From Sinomonas sp. ASV322 (GTDB lineage Bacteria; Actinomycetota; Actinomycetes; Actinomycetales; Micrococcaceae): a stretch of DNA of 64,000 nt. The notes beneath the pieces were generated by a model. The model had not been told where the DNA came from. It saw only the letters and a list, made by a program, of their open reading frames with translations, and did not search any database. This document shows, in pieces, positions 1-9,211 of this stretch. Each line of letters opens with the position of its first letter. The stretch's first letter is position 1. The position numbers and the translations under genes were made by a program. The stretch covers positions 248,001 to 312,000 of the forward strand of contig NZ_JAVFJJ010000004.1 of NCBI RefSeq assembly GCF_030908245.1. The letters run 5' to 3'.

Positions 1-287
1 GCCGTCGGGCCGTCACGGTGCGCCGAGCCAAGGTCGGGGCATTCCTCGAACGCATCCCGCTGGGACAGCACTGGGACCTCGTGCTCATGGATCCGCCGTA
101 CCCGCTGGGCGAGGACCAGCTCGCCTCGGTGCTCGACGCCGTGGCGCCACGGCTCGCGCCGGACGCGCTCGTCGTCGTCGAACGTTCGGCGCGCTCGCCC
201 GAGCCTGCGTGGCCCGAGGGACTGGCCCACTACGCGGACAGGAAGTACGGCGAGACCCACCTGTGGTTCGCCGAGCCCGCGAGCTAG
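1..287 (+). CDS. rsmD: 16S rRNA (guanine966-N2)-methyltransferase RsmD, C-terminal part
   Basis: This is the 3' end of a methyltransferase gene cut by the window edge; the reading frame is open from base 3. The visible 95 residues contain the DPPY catalytic motif followed by a hydrophobic strand (LVVVERS) and a C-terminal KYGETHLWF segment, the pattern of RsmD, which methylates G966 of 16S rRNA. Lying one short block upstream of coaD agrees, since rsmD-coaD is a common bacterial pair. Two genes on the opposite strand now separate them. The stop codon overlaps the stop of the convergent gene: both share the four bases CTAG at 284-287. Confidence 0.85.
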   Translation, partial: RRAVTVRRAKVGAFLERIPLGQHWDLVLMDPPYPLGEDQLASVLDAVAPRLAPDALVVVERSARSPEPAWPEGLAHYADRKYGETHLWFAEPAS

Positions 288-1114
288 CTCCCTCCAGCGC
301 CCCCGGCGAGGCCGTCGAGCTCGACGCCGCGGAGCAGCGTGGTGGGGTGCGGGCCCGCGGCGACGAGCGCCTCCGTCCACCCTTGTGGCCACGCACCGTT
401 GAGGCCCACCGCGACGATATTCCCCGGGAACCTCGCCTCGAACATCTCTGGTTCGCTGAGCGCCGCAACCTCGCGGAAGACCGTCCGCATCGCGGCGAGC
501 TGGGAGCGGACGAGGGTGAGCGGCGGATCGTCGCCGATGTTGACGAGCATGGCACCCCGCGGGGACAGAAGGGCTGCGCACTCGGCGTAGAAGTCACGGT
601 TCGCGATGTGGCCTGGCGCGTCGGGACCCGAGAAGATGTCGAGGACGACGGCGTCGAACCGCGGCTCGTCGTCGAAGGCGGACAGCTCCCAGCGGGCGTC
701 CCCGATGCGCACCGAGAGCTGGGTGCCGGCGGGAAGCGGGAGCTTCTCAAGAACGAAATCGAGGAGCTCGCGTTCGAGTTCGACGGCGGCCTGCCGCGAT
801 CCCGGGCGCGTCACCTCGACGTAGCGAACGAGCGTGAGCGCGCCCGCGCCCAGATGCAGGACGCGGAGGGGCTCGCCGGGAGGGGCCACGAGGTCAAGGA
901 CGTTGGCCATGCGCCGAAGATACGCGTAGAAGACGTGGTCCGGCCGGGCCACGTCCACGTGCGACTGCTCCGCGCCTCCGATGGAGAGGACGTACGCCCC
1001 CTCGACGAGGGGGTCGGGCGCGATCTCCGCGTGGGTGCCAGCCCCCGCGAGGTACCGCGACGCGCCGGCTTTTGTGCCGCCGTCGTTCGTCGGCCTTGAG
1101 CGGGCAGGACTCAC
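284..1114 (-). CDS. Spermidine synthase-like methyltransferase-fold protein
   Basis: A 276-residue protein with a Rossmann-type nucleotide-binding motif HLGAGALTL (about residues 87-95), an acidic VELERELL strand, GDAR and the VLDIFSG motif, in the order found in spermidine/spermine synthase-fold proteins. Actinobacteria carry many such stand-alone proteins whose substrate is not established, so a polyamine role is only a family-level guess. The start is GTG at 1112-1114, inside the stop of the upstream aminotransferase gene (GTGA overlap), so the two are probably co-transcribed and translationally coupled. There is no signal peptide or membrane segment. Its stop overlaps that of rsmD on the other strand. 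Confidence 0.7.
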   Translation of the reverse strand: MSPARSRPTNDGGTKAGASRYLAGAGTHAEIAPDPLVEGAYVLSIGGAEQSHVDVARPDHVFYAYLRRMANVLDLVAPPGEPLRVLHLGAGALTLVRYVEVTRPGSRQAAVELERELLDFVLEKLPLPAGTQLSVRIGDARWELSAFDDEPRFDAVVLDIFSGPDAPGHIANRDFYAECAALLSPRGAMLVNIGDDPPLTLVRSQLAAMRTVFREVAALSEPEMFEARFPGNIVAVGLNGAWPQGWTEALVAAGPHPTTLLRGVELDGLAGGAGGS

Positions 1115-2307
1115 ACGAGCCCTCCGAGGCGCGCGAGGCGGCCCGCCGCCTCTTCGAGCACATCCTCGCGCTTGCAGAACGCGAAGCGCAGGAGCGAGCG
1201 CGTGCGCCTCGCGCCCTCGTCGTGGCAGAACACCGAGACCGGGATCGCGGCGACGCCTGCGAGATCGGGGAGGCGGCGGGCGAGGTCGAGGGCATCGTCG
1301 AAGCCGAGGGTCGCAGTGTCAGTCGTGATGAAGTAGGTCCCGTCCGGCACGTAGACGGTGAGCCCCGCCGCTCGCAGGCCGTCGGCGAGAATGTCGCGCT
1401 TGTGCCGAAGCGTCGAGGCCGCGCCCGCGAAGAACTCGTCGGGCAGGCCCAGGCCGAGCGCGACGGCCGCCTGGAACGGCGTCCCCGAGCTGTACGTCGT
1501 GAACTGCTTGACGGTCCTCACGCGCGCGACGAGCTCCTCGGGCCCCGCGACCCATCCGACCTTCCATCCCGTGAACGAGAAGGTCTTGCCGGCCGAGGAG
1601 ATCGTGAGGGTCCGCTCGGCCGCGCCCGGGATCGACGCAATCGGGACGTGGGGCTCGCCGAACACGAGGTGCTCGTAGACCTCGTCGGAGACGATGATCG
1701 CATCGTGCTGCGCGGCGAGCCTCACGAGCTGCTCGAGGACGTCCCGGCCGAAGACGGCGCCCGTCGGATTGTGGGGATTGTTGAGGACGACGATCCGCGT
1801 CGAAGGCCCGAAGGCGGCCTCGAGCTCCGCGGGGTCCGGCTGGAAATGCGGTGCGTGGAGCGGGACCGTGACGTGGTTGGCGCCCGCGAGGCCGATCATC
1901 GCGCCATAGGAGTCGTAGAACGGCTCGAACGTGAGGACGTCGTCGCCCGGCTCGGCGAAGGCCAGAATGGCGGCGGCGATGGCCTCGGTGGCGCCCGTCG
2001 TGACAAGGACCTCCGTCTCGGGATCCGGCTCAAGCCCGTAGAAGCGACGCTGATGCGCGGCGATCGCATTCCTGAGGACCGGGAGCCCCTTGCCCGGAGC
2101 GTACTGGTTCGAGCCCTCGGCGATCGCGCGCCGCGCGGCCTCCTTCATTTCCTCCGGGCCGTCCTCGTCGGGAAAGCCCTGACCGAGGTTGATCGCACCG
2201 CGGCTGGCGGCGAGCCCCGTCATCTCCTCGAAGATCGTCACCCCGAGCCGCCCGTCAGCGCCCAAAAGGTTCGCGCCCGCCGCCGTGCGCTGCCAAGGAG
2301 AAGTCAT
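1111..2307 (-). CDS. PLP-dependent class I/II aminotransferase
   Basis: A 398-residue fold-type I aminotransferase, the normal length for the family. Visible motifs are NNPHNPTG (residues 176-183), SDEVYEH (207-213) and SSAGKTFSFTGWKVGW, where Lys241 should form the internal aldimine with PLP. The sequence style (N-terminal INLGQGFPD, central ATEAIAAAI) is that of the kynurenine/methionine/N-succinyl-diaminopimelate aminotransferase group; the exact amino donor cannot be read from sequence. ATG start at 2305-2307. It is divergent from coaD, with only 68 bases between the starts, and its stop overlaps the start of the following spermidine-synthase-like gene. Confidence 0.85.
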   Translation of the reverse strand: MTSPWQRTAAGANLLGADGRLGVTIFEEMTGLAASRGAINLGQGFPDEDGPEEMKEAARRAIAEGSNQYAPGKGLPVLRNAIAAHQRRFYGLEPDPETEVLVTTGATEAIAAAILAFAEPGDDVLTFEPFYDSYGAMIGLAGANHVTVPLHAPHFQPDPAELEAAFGPSTRIVVLNNPHNPTGAVFGRDVLEQLVRLAAQHDAIIVSDEVYEHLVFGEPHVPIASIPGAAERTLTISSAGKTFSFTGWKVGWVAGPEELVARVRTVKQFTTYSSGTPFQAAVALGLGLPDEFFAGAASTLRHKRDILADGLRAAGLTVYVPDGTYFITTDTATLGFDDALDLARRLPDLAGVAAIPVSVFCHDEGARRTRSLLRFAFCKREDVLEEAAGRLARLGGLV

Positions 2308-2375
2308 TGGCCCATGCTATCCAGCGCCGCGCAACAACTCCCGGCGACGCTCCCCCGTTGCAGTATGTTGGCAGC

Positions 2376-2864
2376 ATGAGACGCGCCGTCTGCCCAGGCT
2401 CCTTCGACCCAATCCACAACGGCCACCTCGAAGTCATCGCGCGCGCAGCGAACCAGTTCGACGAGGTGGTCGTGGCCGTGTCGACCAATTACGCGAAGAG
2501 GTACCGCTTCAGCATCGACGAGCGGATCGAGATGGCACGGCGGACGCTCGGGGCCATCAGCGGGATCATCGTCGAGCCGATGGGGGACGGCCTCCTGGCC
2601 GAGTACTGCCACGAGCGCGGCGCGTCCGCGATCGTCAAGGGGCTCCGCTCGTCGTCGGACTTCGACTACGAGCTGCCGATGGCTATCATGAACCGGCAGC
2701 TGACCGGGGTTGAGACGGTATTCCTCCCGGCGGAGGCCCACTACGTGCACTTGTCCTCGACGCTCATCAAGGAGGTGCACGATCTCGGGGGAGACGTCTC
2801 AGAATACGTGCCCCGTTCGGTGCTCGCGAAGCTCGACGCGACGACACCGCGCCGGTCGCCGTAG
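2376..2864 (+). CDS. coaD: Phosphopantetheine adenylyltransferase
   Basis: CoaD transfers AMP from ATP to 4'-phosphopantetheine, the penultimate step of coenzyme A synthesis. The protein has 162 residues, the normal length. It opens with the nucleotidyltransferase motif CPGSFDPIHNGHLE (HxGH type), and contains the GLRSSSDFDYE and LSSTLIKE motifs typical of CoaD. I chose the ATG at 2376 because the motif lies right behind it; the open frame extends 69 bases further upstream, but that part runs into the divergent aminotransferase start and has no family similarity. No clear Shine-Dalgarno sequence precedes this ATG, so the transcript may have a very short leader. Confidence 0.95.
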   Translation: MRRAVCPGSFDPIHNGHLEVIARAANQFDEVVVAVSTNYAKRYRFSIDERIEMARRTLGAISGIIVEPMGDGLLAEYCHERGASAIVKGLRSSSDFDYELPMAIMNRQLTGVETVFLPAEAHYVHLSSTLIKEVHDLGGDVSEYVPRSVLAKLDATTPRRSP

Positions 2865-2920
2865 GCCGGGCGCGGCGCGGCAGCCCGGGGCGCGATGGGC
2901 TTGGGGGGCGTTTTCTGTTT

Positions 2921-2948
2921 TTGCCTGAGGCCTCGCACAGGCTAGGAT
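2921..2948 (+). promoter_or_regulatory. Predicted sigma-70-type promoter for DUF177-rpmF-rnc-mutM
   Basis: A -35 element TTGCCT (2921-2926) and a -10 element TAGGAT (2943-2948) are separated by 16 bases. Transcription would begin near 2955, which puts the upstream in-frame TTG codon outside the message and favours the downstream TTG at 3005 as the start of DUF177. Confidence 0.5.
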
Positions 2949-3004
2949 TGTTTGTCGGTCTATGTTCTACAGGAGTTCTCATTAAGCGCGAAGGACGTTC
3001 GCCC

Positions 3005-3535
3005 TTGACTATTGACGTCAAGGACCTCGGGCGAAGCCCGGGCACGATGCGGACACTTAAGGAGCATGTGCCCGCACCGAGTGAACTCGGTGTGGCGCTC
3101 ATCGGCGTCAGAGAAGGGTCCCCTGTGGACCTCGATCTGAGGTTCGAGGCGGTCCACGAGGGGATCCTGGTATCGGGATCCGCACGCGTCGACGTGGTCG
3201 GCGAGTGCGGGCGGTGCCTGGATCCCATCGAGTACGGCCTCGAGGTCGATGTGCAAGAGCTTTTCTCCTACGAGGGCGCTGAGCCCTTGGAAGGAGAAGA
3301 CGATGAAGAGCAACGTCGAGTCGAGCACGATTCCATCGATCTTGAGCCGGTGTTGCGGGACGCAGTAGTGACCATGCTGCCGTTCCAGCCGGTGTGCCGG
3401 GAGGACTGCCAGGGGCTCTGCCCTGAGTGCGGGATCCGCCTTGCAGACGACCCTGGCCACCATCACGAGGTCCTGGACCCGCGGTGGTCGGCCTTGGCCG
3501 AGTTGATCGGGCCCGACCGGCATAACGATGAATAA
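3005..3535 (+). CDS. DUF177 (YceD-like) protein
   Basis: A 176-residue protein of the DUF177 family, which almost always precedes rpmF; in other bacteria members are linked to 23S rRNA maturation or ribosome assembly, but the molecular role here is not established. The conserved opening DVKDLGRSPG lies at the N terminus. CGRCLDP in the middle and CREDCQGLCPECG near the C terminus give the cysteine pairs usual in the family. The start is uncertain: TTG at 3005 keeps the conserved N terminus and has a GAAGGA sequence about 7 bases upstream; ATG at 3047 would remove it. It is followed 31 bases later by rpmF, as expected for one operon. Confidence 0.85.
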   Translation: MTIDVKDLGRSPGTMRTLKEHVPAPSELGVALIGVREGSPVDLDLRFEAVHEGILVSGSARVDVVGECGRCLDPIEYGLEVDVQELFSYEGAEPLEGEDDEEQRRVEHDSIDLEPVLRDAVVTMLPFQPVCREDCQGLCPECGIRLADDPGHHHEVLDPRWSALAELIGPDRHNDE

Positions 3536-3566
3536 GTGTTGGCCCTAAGAGAGAAATGAGTTAGCC

Positions 3567-3770
3567 GTGGCCGTTCCCAAGCGGAAGATGTCCCGCTCGA
3601 ACACCCGCGCCCGCCGTTCCCAGTGGAAGGCGACTGCACCCAACCTGATCAAGACCGTCGAGAACGGCCGCGTGACGTACAGCCTCCCGCACCAGGCCAA
3701 GGTCGTCACCGACTCTGCCGGCACCGAGCTCTTCCTCGAGTACAAGGGCCGCAAGGTCGCCGACGTCTGA
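3567..3770 (+). CDS. rpmF: Large ribosomal subunit protein bL32
   Basis: A 67-residue basic protein that starts [17 protein letters not shown], diagnostic of bL32, a 50S subunit protein. It has no cysteine, so it is the zinc-free (C-minus) form. GTG start at 3567 behind a purine-rich AAGAGAG sequence. It sits between DUF177 and rnc, the conserved actinobacterial order. Confidence 0.97.
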   Translation: MAVPKRKMSRSNTRARRSQWKATAPNLIKTVENGRVTYSLPHQAKVVTDSAGTELFLEYKGRKVADV

Positions 3771-3799
3771 TTCGGCGTACTGAAGCCGGGCCGCGCGAT

Positions 3800-4525
3800 A
3801 TGCCCGCTCGCGAGGAGCTTTTGAAGCGTCTCGGCGTCGACATCGACGCCGAGACGCTTCGTCTTGCCCTCACCCATCGCTCGTATGCCTACGAGAACGG
3901 CGGAATCCCGACGAACGAGCGCCTTGAGTTCCTCGGCGACTCGATCCTCGGCTTCTCCGTCACAGACCACCTCTACCGGACGTACCCCGACCTCTCGGAG
4001 GGCGAGCTCGCCAAGCGGCGCGCCGCCGTCGTGAGCACGAGGGCCCTCGCGGGCATCGCGAGGCGCCTCGGAGTGGGCGAGTGCATCTACCTCGGCCACG
4101 GCGAGAAGGTGACGAACGGGAAGAACAAGTCGTCGATCCTCGCCGACACGATGGAGGCTCTCATCGGGGCCACCTACATGTCCAAAGGACTCGAGGAGGC
4201 GCGCTGCCTCGTCGTCCGCCTCGTCGGCCCGCTCCTTGAGGACGCGGCCGTCCTCGGCGCGGGGACTGACTGGAAGACCCACATCCAGGAGCTCGCGGCG
4301 AACCGCCAGCTCGGGAACATCCACTACGCGGTCGTGGGCGAAGGCCCGGATCACGCGCGGACCTACACGGCCACCCTCCTCATCGGCGGCGTCGCCTACG
4401 GGTCGGGCACGGGGAACTCGAAGAAGGAGGCCGAGCAGCACTCGGCCGCCGACGCGTGGAAGGTCCTCCGCCCGGACGAGACCGGCGCGGCGGGAGGCGC
4501 CGAGGGCGCCAACGGGGCTGCTTAG
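3800..4525 (+). CDS. rnc: Ribonuclease III
   Basis: RNase III cleaves double-stranded RNA, chiefly rRNA precursors. The 241-residue protein has the RNase III signature [10 protein letters not shown] at residues 39-48, the second metal-binding motif DTMEALIGA, and a C-terminal double-stranded-RNA-binding domain ending in [15 protein letters not shown]. Domain order and length are normal; the last 20 residues are a Gly/Ala-rich tail. ATG at 3800 is chosen because the open frame upstream is non-homologous and overlaps rpmF. The gene ends 2 bases before mutM, so translational coupling is likely. Confidence 0.96.
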   Translation: MPAREELLKRLGVDIDAETLRLALTHRSYAYENGGIPTNERLEFLGDSILGFSVTDHLYRTYPDLSEGELAKRRAAVVSTRALAGIARRLGVGECIYLGHGEKVTNGKNKSSILADTMEALIGATYMSKGLEEARCLVVRLVGPLLEDAAVLGAGTDWKTHIQELAANRQLGNIHYAVVGEGPDHARTYTATLLIGGVAYGSGTGNSKKEAEQHSAADAWKVLRPDETGAAGGAEGANGAA

Positions 4526-4527
4526 GC

Positions 4528-5505
4528 GTGCCCGAGCTGCCCGAGGTCGAGGTCGTCCGCCGGGGCCTCGAAACCTGGGTCGTGGGCCGTCGCATCGAAT
4601 CGGCCCAGGTCCTCGATCCTCGCTCGGTGCGCCGCCATGCGCTCGGGCCGGAGGATTTCAGCGGCCAGCTTGAGGGCGCCGTCGTGCTCGCCGCAGTGCG
4701 TCGCGGCAAGTTCCTCTGGCTTCCCCTCGCGGACGGGGCGGACGACGGCGGCGCCTCCACTGGCTTTCCACGTTCGGTGGGGGTTCCCCACACCGCCCTC
4801 ATGGCGCATCTCGGCATGAGCGGCCAGCTCCTCATCGAAGACGAGGACCAGCCTGACGAGAAGCATCTCAAGGTGCGTCTCAGGCTCGCTGAAGCGCACG
4901 GCCTGCCGCCTGAGCTTCGCTTCGTCGACCAGCGCATCTTCGGCGGGCTCGCCGTCGTGCCCCTCGTGCCGACCGACGACGGCGGCCCGGGCGGAAGCGG
5001 TTCCGTCCTCCTCCCGCTGATCCCGCGGGAGGCCGCCCACATTGCGCGGGACCCGCTCGACCCGCTTTTCTCGGTGGAGGCCTTCCACGCGCGTCTCCGC
5101 GGCCGGCGCACCGGACTCAAGCGCGCGCTGCTCGACCAGCAGCTCGTGTCCGGCATCGGCAATATCTACGCCGACGAGGCCCTGTGGGCCGCGCGGCTGC
5201 ACTATGCCCGCCCGACGGACACCCTCACTCGGCCGGAGGCTGCCCGGCTCGTGCGCGCCATCGTCGAGGTCATGGAGCGTGCGCTCGACGCTGGCGGCAC
5301 GAGCTTTGACTCCCTTTATGTCAATGTGAACGGCGCGTCTGGCTACTTCGACCGTTCCCTCGCCGCGTACGGCCAGGCCGGCCGCGCGTGCCCGCGCTGC
5401 GCCGCCGAGGGCAGGACGAGCATCATCGTGCGCGAATCGTTCATGAACCGATCGTCGTACCGCTGCCCCCACTGCCAGAGGATTCCGCGCAACGCGCGAT
5501 GGTAG
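4528..5505 (+). CDS. mutM: Formamidopyrimidine-DNA glycosylase
   Basis: MutM (Fpg) removes oxidised purines such as 8-oxoguanine and nicks the abasic site. The protein begins PELPEVEVV, giving the catalytic N-terminal Pro after Met removal and the catalytic Glu; Lys61 in RRGKFLWLP corresponds to the conserved beta-hairpin lysine. The helix-two-turn-helix region is followed by a C-terminal zinc finger with Cys288, Cys291, Cys313 and Cys316. At 325 residues it is longer than typical (about 270-290) owing to two inserts, around residues 70-85 and 150-160. GTG start at 4528, two bases after the rnc stop. Confidence 0.95.
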   Translation: MPELPEVEVVRRGLETWVVGRRIESAQVLDPRSVRRHALGPEDFSGQLEGAVVLAAVRRGKFLWLPLADGADDGGASTGFPRSVGVPHTALMAHLGMSGQLLIEDEDQPDEKHLKVRLRLAEAHGLPPELRFVDQRIFGGLAVVPLVPTDDGGPGGSGSVLLPLIPREAAHIARDPLDPLFSVEAFHARLRGRRTGLKRALLDQQLVSGIGNIYADEALWAARLHYARPTDTLTRPEAARLVRAIVEVMERALDAGGTSFDSLYVNVNGASGYFDRSLAAYGQAGRACPRCAAEGRTSIIVRESFMNRSSYRCPHCQRIPRNARW

Positions 5506-5601
5506 CGCGGGGCCGCCAGCCGGTGGTGGCAGAATGGCCGAAAGCCGCTGCTTTCCGCGCCGTGGAAGGCGATCCGCGATCACGAGGAGAACACCGGACC
5601 C

Positions 5602-8600
5602 TTGCACCTCAAGACCCTGACGATCCGAGGCTTCAAGTCCTTTGCCTCGGCGACGACGTTCGAGTTCGAGCCGGGCGTGACCGCCGTCGTCGGTCCAAAC
5701 GGCTCGGGCAAGTCGAACGTCGTCGATGCGCTCGCGTGGGTCATGGGCGAGCAGGGCGCGAAGACCCTCCGCGGCGGCAAGATGGAGGACGTCATCTTCG
5801 CGGGAACCGCGGGGCGCCCGCCCCTCGGCCGCGCGCACGTCTCCCTCACGATCGACAATGCGGACGGGGCCCTTCCCATCGACTACAGCGAGGTCACGAT
5901 CTCGCGGACCCTCTTCCGCACGGGCGGCTCCGAGTATGCGATCAACGGCGACGCGTGCCGCCTCCTCGACATCCAGGAGCTCCTGAGCGATTCGGGCCTC
6001 GGCCGAGAGATGCACGTCATCGTGGGGCAGGGCCAGCTCGACCGGGTCCTGCATGCGACGCCCGAGGACCGGCGCGGATTCATCGAGGAAGCCGCCGGCA
6101 TCCTCAAGCACCGCCGCCGCAAGGAGCGGACGGTCCGCAAGCTCGACGCAATGCAGGGCAACCTTCAGCGCCTTGCCGACCTCACGGGCGAGATCAGGCG
6201 GCAGCTCGGTCCGCTCGGCCGGCAGGCGCAGGTCGCACGGCGGGCGCAGACCATTCAGGCGGACGTCCGCGATGCGCGGGCACGGCTCCTGGCCGACGAC
6301 GTCGTGCGGCTCCGCGGCTCGCTCGAACAGGACCGCGCGGACCAGTCGGCCCTCACGGCCCGCCGCGCCGAGGCCGAACGCGAGCTCGAGGGCGCCCGCC
6401 GGGAGCAGGCCGAGGCGGAGCGCGCCGCGGCCGTCGCGACGCCGAAGCTCAACGCGGCGCGTGACCTCTGGTATCGGCTGTCCTCGGGGCGCGAGCGCCT
6501 GCGCTCCCTCGCGAAGGTCGCGGAGGAACGGCGCCGCCTGCTCGGGACGTCGGAACCCGTGCCGTCTGGGCGTGATCCCGAGCGCCTCGAGCGCCAGGCC
6601 GAGGAGGCACGCGACGAGCTGGCCGTGCTCGCCGAGGCCCTTGAGGTCCGGGCGGAGGCTCTCGAAACCGCGTCCGAGGCTCGCGCCGAGGCCGAAGAGG
6701 ATGCCGCGGCCGAGGACCGCCGCCACACCGCGCGCCTCAAGGCCTCCGCGGACCGACGCGAAGGCCTCGCGCGGCTCGCCGGCGGGGTCGGTGCCGCGCG
6801 CAGCCGGGTCGAAGCGGCCGAGGGCGAGATCGGGCGCCTGCGCGCATCGCTCGACTCCGCGGCGGGCCGCCGGCGCGATGCCGAGCTCGAGTTCACGGCA
6901 CTCGAATCCCAGGTCGCGGGCGTCGAGGCGGGAGAGGAAGGCCTCGACGCCGACTACGAGGACGCGGCCGGGGCCCAAGAGGAGGCCGAGGCCGAGCTCC
7001 ACGCGATCGAGGAGCGCCGCCGCGACGCCGAGACGTCCCGCCGCTCGCTCGAGGCGCGCCTCGATGCGCTGCGGGCGGGGCTGCGCGGCCGCGACGGGAG
7101 CGGCGCCGTCCTCGACTTCGGCGAAGGGGTCTTGGGCCCCGTGCCTGCACTCGTCGCCGTCGAGCCGGGCTTCGAGGCGGCCGTCGCGGCGGTGCTCGGA
7201 GCCGTCGCCGAGGGGCTCGCGATGGATGGCGCGGAGGCAGCACACCGCGCGCTCGCTCGGCTCCGCGAGGACGACGGCGGGCAGGCGGCGCTTCTCGTCG
7301 CGGACGCCCACGCTCCCGAGACCGGCCCCGCCGACCGCCCCGGGCTCCCGGCAGGCGCCCGCTGGCTCGACGCGGTCGTGAGGCCCGACGCCCGGGTGCG
7401 CGGCGCCGTCGTGCGCCTCCTCGCACGGGCGGTCGGGGCGGCGGACGCGGCCCAGGCCCAAGCGATCCTCGCCGACCACCCCGAGCTCACCGTGGCGACG
7501 CGGCACGGGGACGTCTTCACTGCGGCCGTGGTTCGCGGCGGCTCGATGGCCGCTCCGTCGACGCTCGAGCTTCAGGCCCAGGTCGCGGACGCCGAGGCAG
7601 CGCTCTCCGCCGCGCACGCGGAGTACGAGCGAACGGGCTTCGAGCTCGCGGGGGCGCGCGATCGGGTCCGCGAGGCGACCGAGCGGGCCGACGCCGCCCT
7701 GGCAGCCCTCCACGATTCGGATGCGAGATTCGCAGCCGTCGCCGAACGGCTCGCGGCGCTCGGCGCCCAGCTTCGGGGCGCCGCGGCCGAGGACGAGCGC
7801 CTCACCGCCTCGCTTGCCGCGGCGCAGGCCCAGCTCGAGGCTGAGCAGGAGGCGCTCGCAACCGCCGCGGAACGCCTCGATGCCGCGGAAGAAACGGACG
7901 CAATGGCCGACGAGCGCGAGGAGCCCTCGGCAGACGAGCGGGACCGGCTCGCGCAGCGGGCGACGGCGGCGCGCGCCGCTGAGCTCGAAGCCCGCCTCGC
8001 GCTGCGCACCGTCGAGGAACAGCACCGCGCCCTCGAGGCTCGGGCCGAGTCCCTCGAACGCGCCGCCGTCGCCGAGCGCCGCGCCGCGGCGGAGGCCGAG
8101 CGCCGCGCCGCGGAGCGCTCGCGCAGGGCGGCTCGGGCGGGCGCGGTCGCGCGCGCGGCACTGCTCGGGGTCTCGGCGATGGACCGCGCCGTCGACGAGG
8201 CCGCCGAAGAGCGCGACGCCGCGGAGGAGCGACGCACCGCGCTCGACGAAAGGCTTTCGGTGCTCCGGACATCGACGGACGCGCTCGCGAAGGAGCTCGC
8301 GGAGCTGAGCGACGCCGCGCACCGCGACGAGCTCGCGCGCGCCGAACTGGGCCTGCGCCTCGAAGCACTCGAGGACCGCGCGGTCGAGGAGCTGGGGCTC
8401 TCTGCCCAGCAGCTCGTCGACGAATTCGGCCCGCACCTCCCGATCCCGATCGCCGACGACGCAGGCGACAAGTGGGCGTCGCTCCGGGTCGAGGTCGACG
8501 ACGCCGGGCGGCCTGTGAGCGGGGCACCGTTCGTGCGCGAGGAGCAGGAGAAGCGACTCAAGAAGGCCGAGCGGGATCTCGCCGCCCTCGGAAAGGTCAA

Positions 8601-9198
8601 TCCGCTCGCCCTCGAGGAGTTCGCGGCGCTCGAGGAACGGCACCGCTTCCTCAACGAGCAGCTCGAGGACCTCAAGTCGAGCCGACGCGACCTCCTCGCG
8701 ATCATCAAGGACGTCGACGATCGCGTCCAGCGCGTCTTCGCGGAGGCCTACGCCGACACCGCCGTTCAGTTCGAGCGCGTCTTCGGGCGGCTGTTCCCGG
8801 GCGGCGAAGGCCGCCTCGTGCTCACCGACCCCGAGGACATGCTCACGACCGGGATCGAGGTCGAGGCGAGGCCCGCGGGGAAGAAGATCAAGCGCCTGTC
8901 CCTCCTGTCCGGCGGCGAGCGCTCGCTCACGGCCGTCGCGCTCCTCGTCGCGATCTTCAAGGCGCGCCCGTCGCCGTTCTACGTCATGGACGAGGTCGAG
9001 GCCGCCCTCGATGACACCAACCTGGGCCGGCTCATCACGATCTTCGAGGAACTGCGCGAATCGAGCCAGCTCATCGTCATCACGCACCAGAAGCGCACGA
9101 TGGAGGTCGCGGACGCGCTCTACGGTGTCTCGATGCGCGGCGACGGCGTCTCGACGGTCGTGGGCCAGAAGCTTGAGCGAGTCGAAAGCCTGACATGA
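5602..9198 (+). CDS. smc: Chromosome segregation protein SMC
   Basis: SMC is the ATPase core of the ScpAB-SMC condensin that organises and segregates the chromosome. The 1198-residue protein has a Walker A motif GPNGSGKSN at residues 31-39, two long Ala/Glu/Arg-rich coiled coils, a hinge domain around residues 505-650, the ABC signature LSGGE near residue 1103 and a Walker B/D-loop VMDEVEAALDD near residue 1127. TTG start at 5602 with GAGGAG about 9 bases upstream. A possible -10 sequence CAGAAT lies at 5530-5535. The ftsY start follows 13 bases after the stop. Confidence 0.97.
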   Translation: MHLKTLTIRGFKSFASATTFEFEPGVTAVVGPNGSGKSNVVDALAWVMGEQGAKTLRGGKMEDVIFAGTAGRPPLGRAHVSLTIDNADGALPIDYSEVTISRTLFRTGGSEYAINGDACRLLDIQELLSDSGLGREMHVIVGQGQLDRVLHATPEDRRGFIEEAAGILKHRRRKERTVRKLDAMQGNLQRLADLTGEIRRQLGPLGRQAQVARRAQTIQADVRDARARLLADDVVRLRGSLEQDRADQSALTARRAEAERELEGARREQAEAERAAAVATPKLNAARDLWYRLSSGRERLRSLAKVAEERRRLLGTSEPVPSGRDPERLERQAEEARDELAVLAEALEVRAEALETASEARAEAEEDAAAEDRRHTARLKASADRREGLARLAGGVGAARSRVEAAEGEIGRLRASLDSAAGRRRDAELEFTALESQVAGVEAGEEGLDADYEDAAGAQEEAEAELHAIEERRRDAETSRRSLEARLDALRAGLRGRDGSGAVLDFGEGVLGPVPALVAVEPGFEAAVAAVLGAVAEGLAMDGAEAAHRALARLREDDGGQAALLVADAHAPETGPADRPGLPAGARWLDAVVRPDARVRGAVVRLLARAVGAADAAQAQAILADHPELTVATRHGDVFTAAVVRGGSMAAPSTLELQAQVADAEAALSAAHAEYERTGFELAGARDRVREATERADAALAALHDSDARFAAVAERLAALGAQLRGAAAEDERLTASLAAAQAQLEAEQEALATAAERLDAAEETDAMADEREEPSADERDRLAQRATAARAAELEARLALRTVEEQHRALEARAESLERAAVAERRAAAEAERRAAERSRRAARAGAVARAALLGVSAMDRAVDEAAEERDAAEERRTALDERLSVLRTSTDALAKELAELSDAAHRDELARAELGLRLEALEDRAVEELGLSAQQLVDEFGPHLPIPIADDAGDKWASLRVEVDDAGRPVSGAPFVREEQEKRLKKAERDLAALGKVNPLALEEFAALEERHRFLNEQLEDLKSSRRDLLAIIKDVDDRVQRVFAEAYADTAVQFERVFGRLFPGGEGRLVLTDPEDMLTTGIEVEARPAGKKIKRLSLLSGGERSLTAVALLVAIFKARPSPFYVMDEVEAALDDTNLGRLITIFEELRESSQLIVITHQKRTMEVADALYGVSMRGDGVSTVVGQKLERVESLT

Positions 9199-9211
9199 CA
9201 GACTAGGTCTC

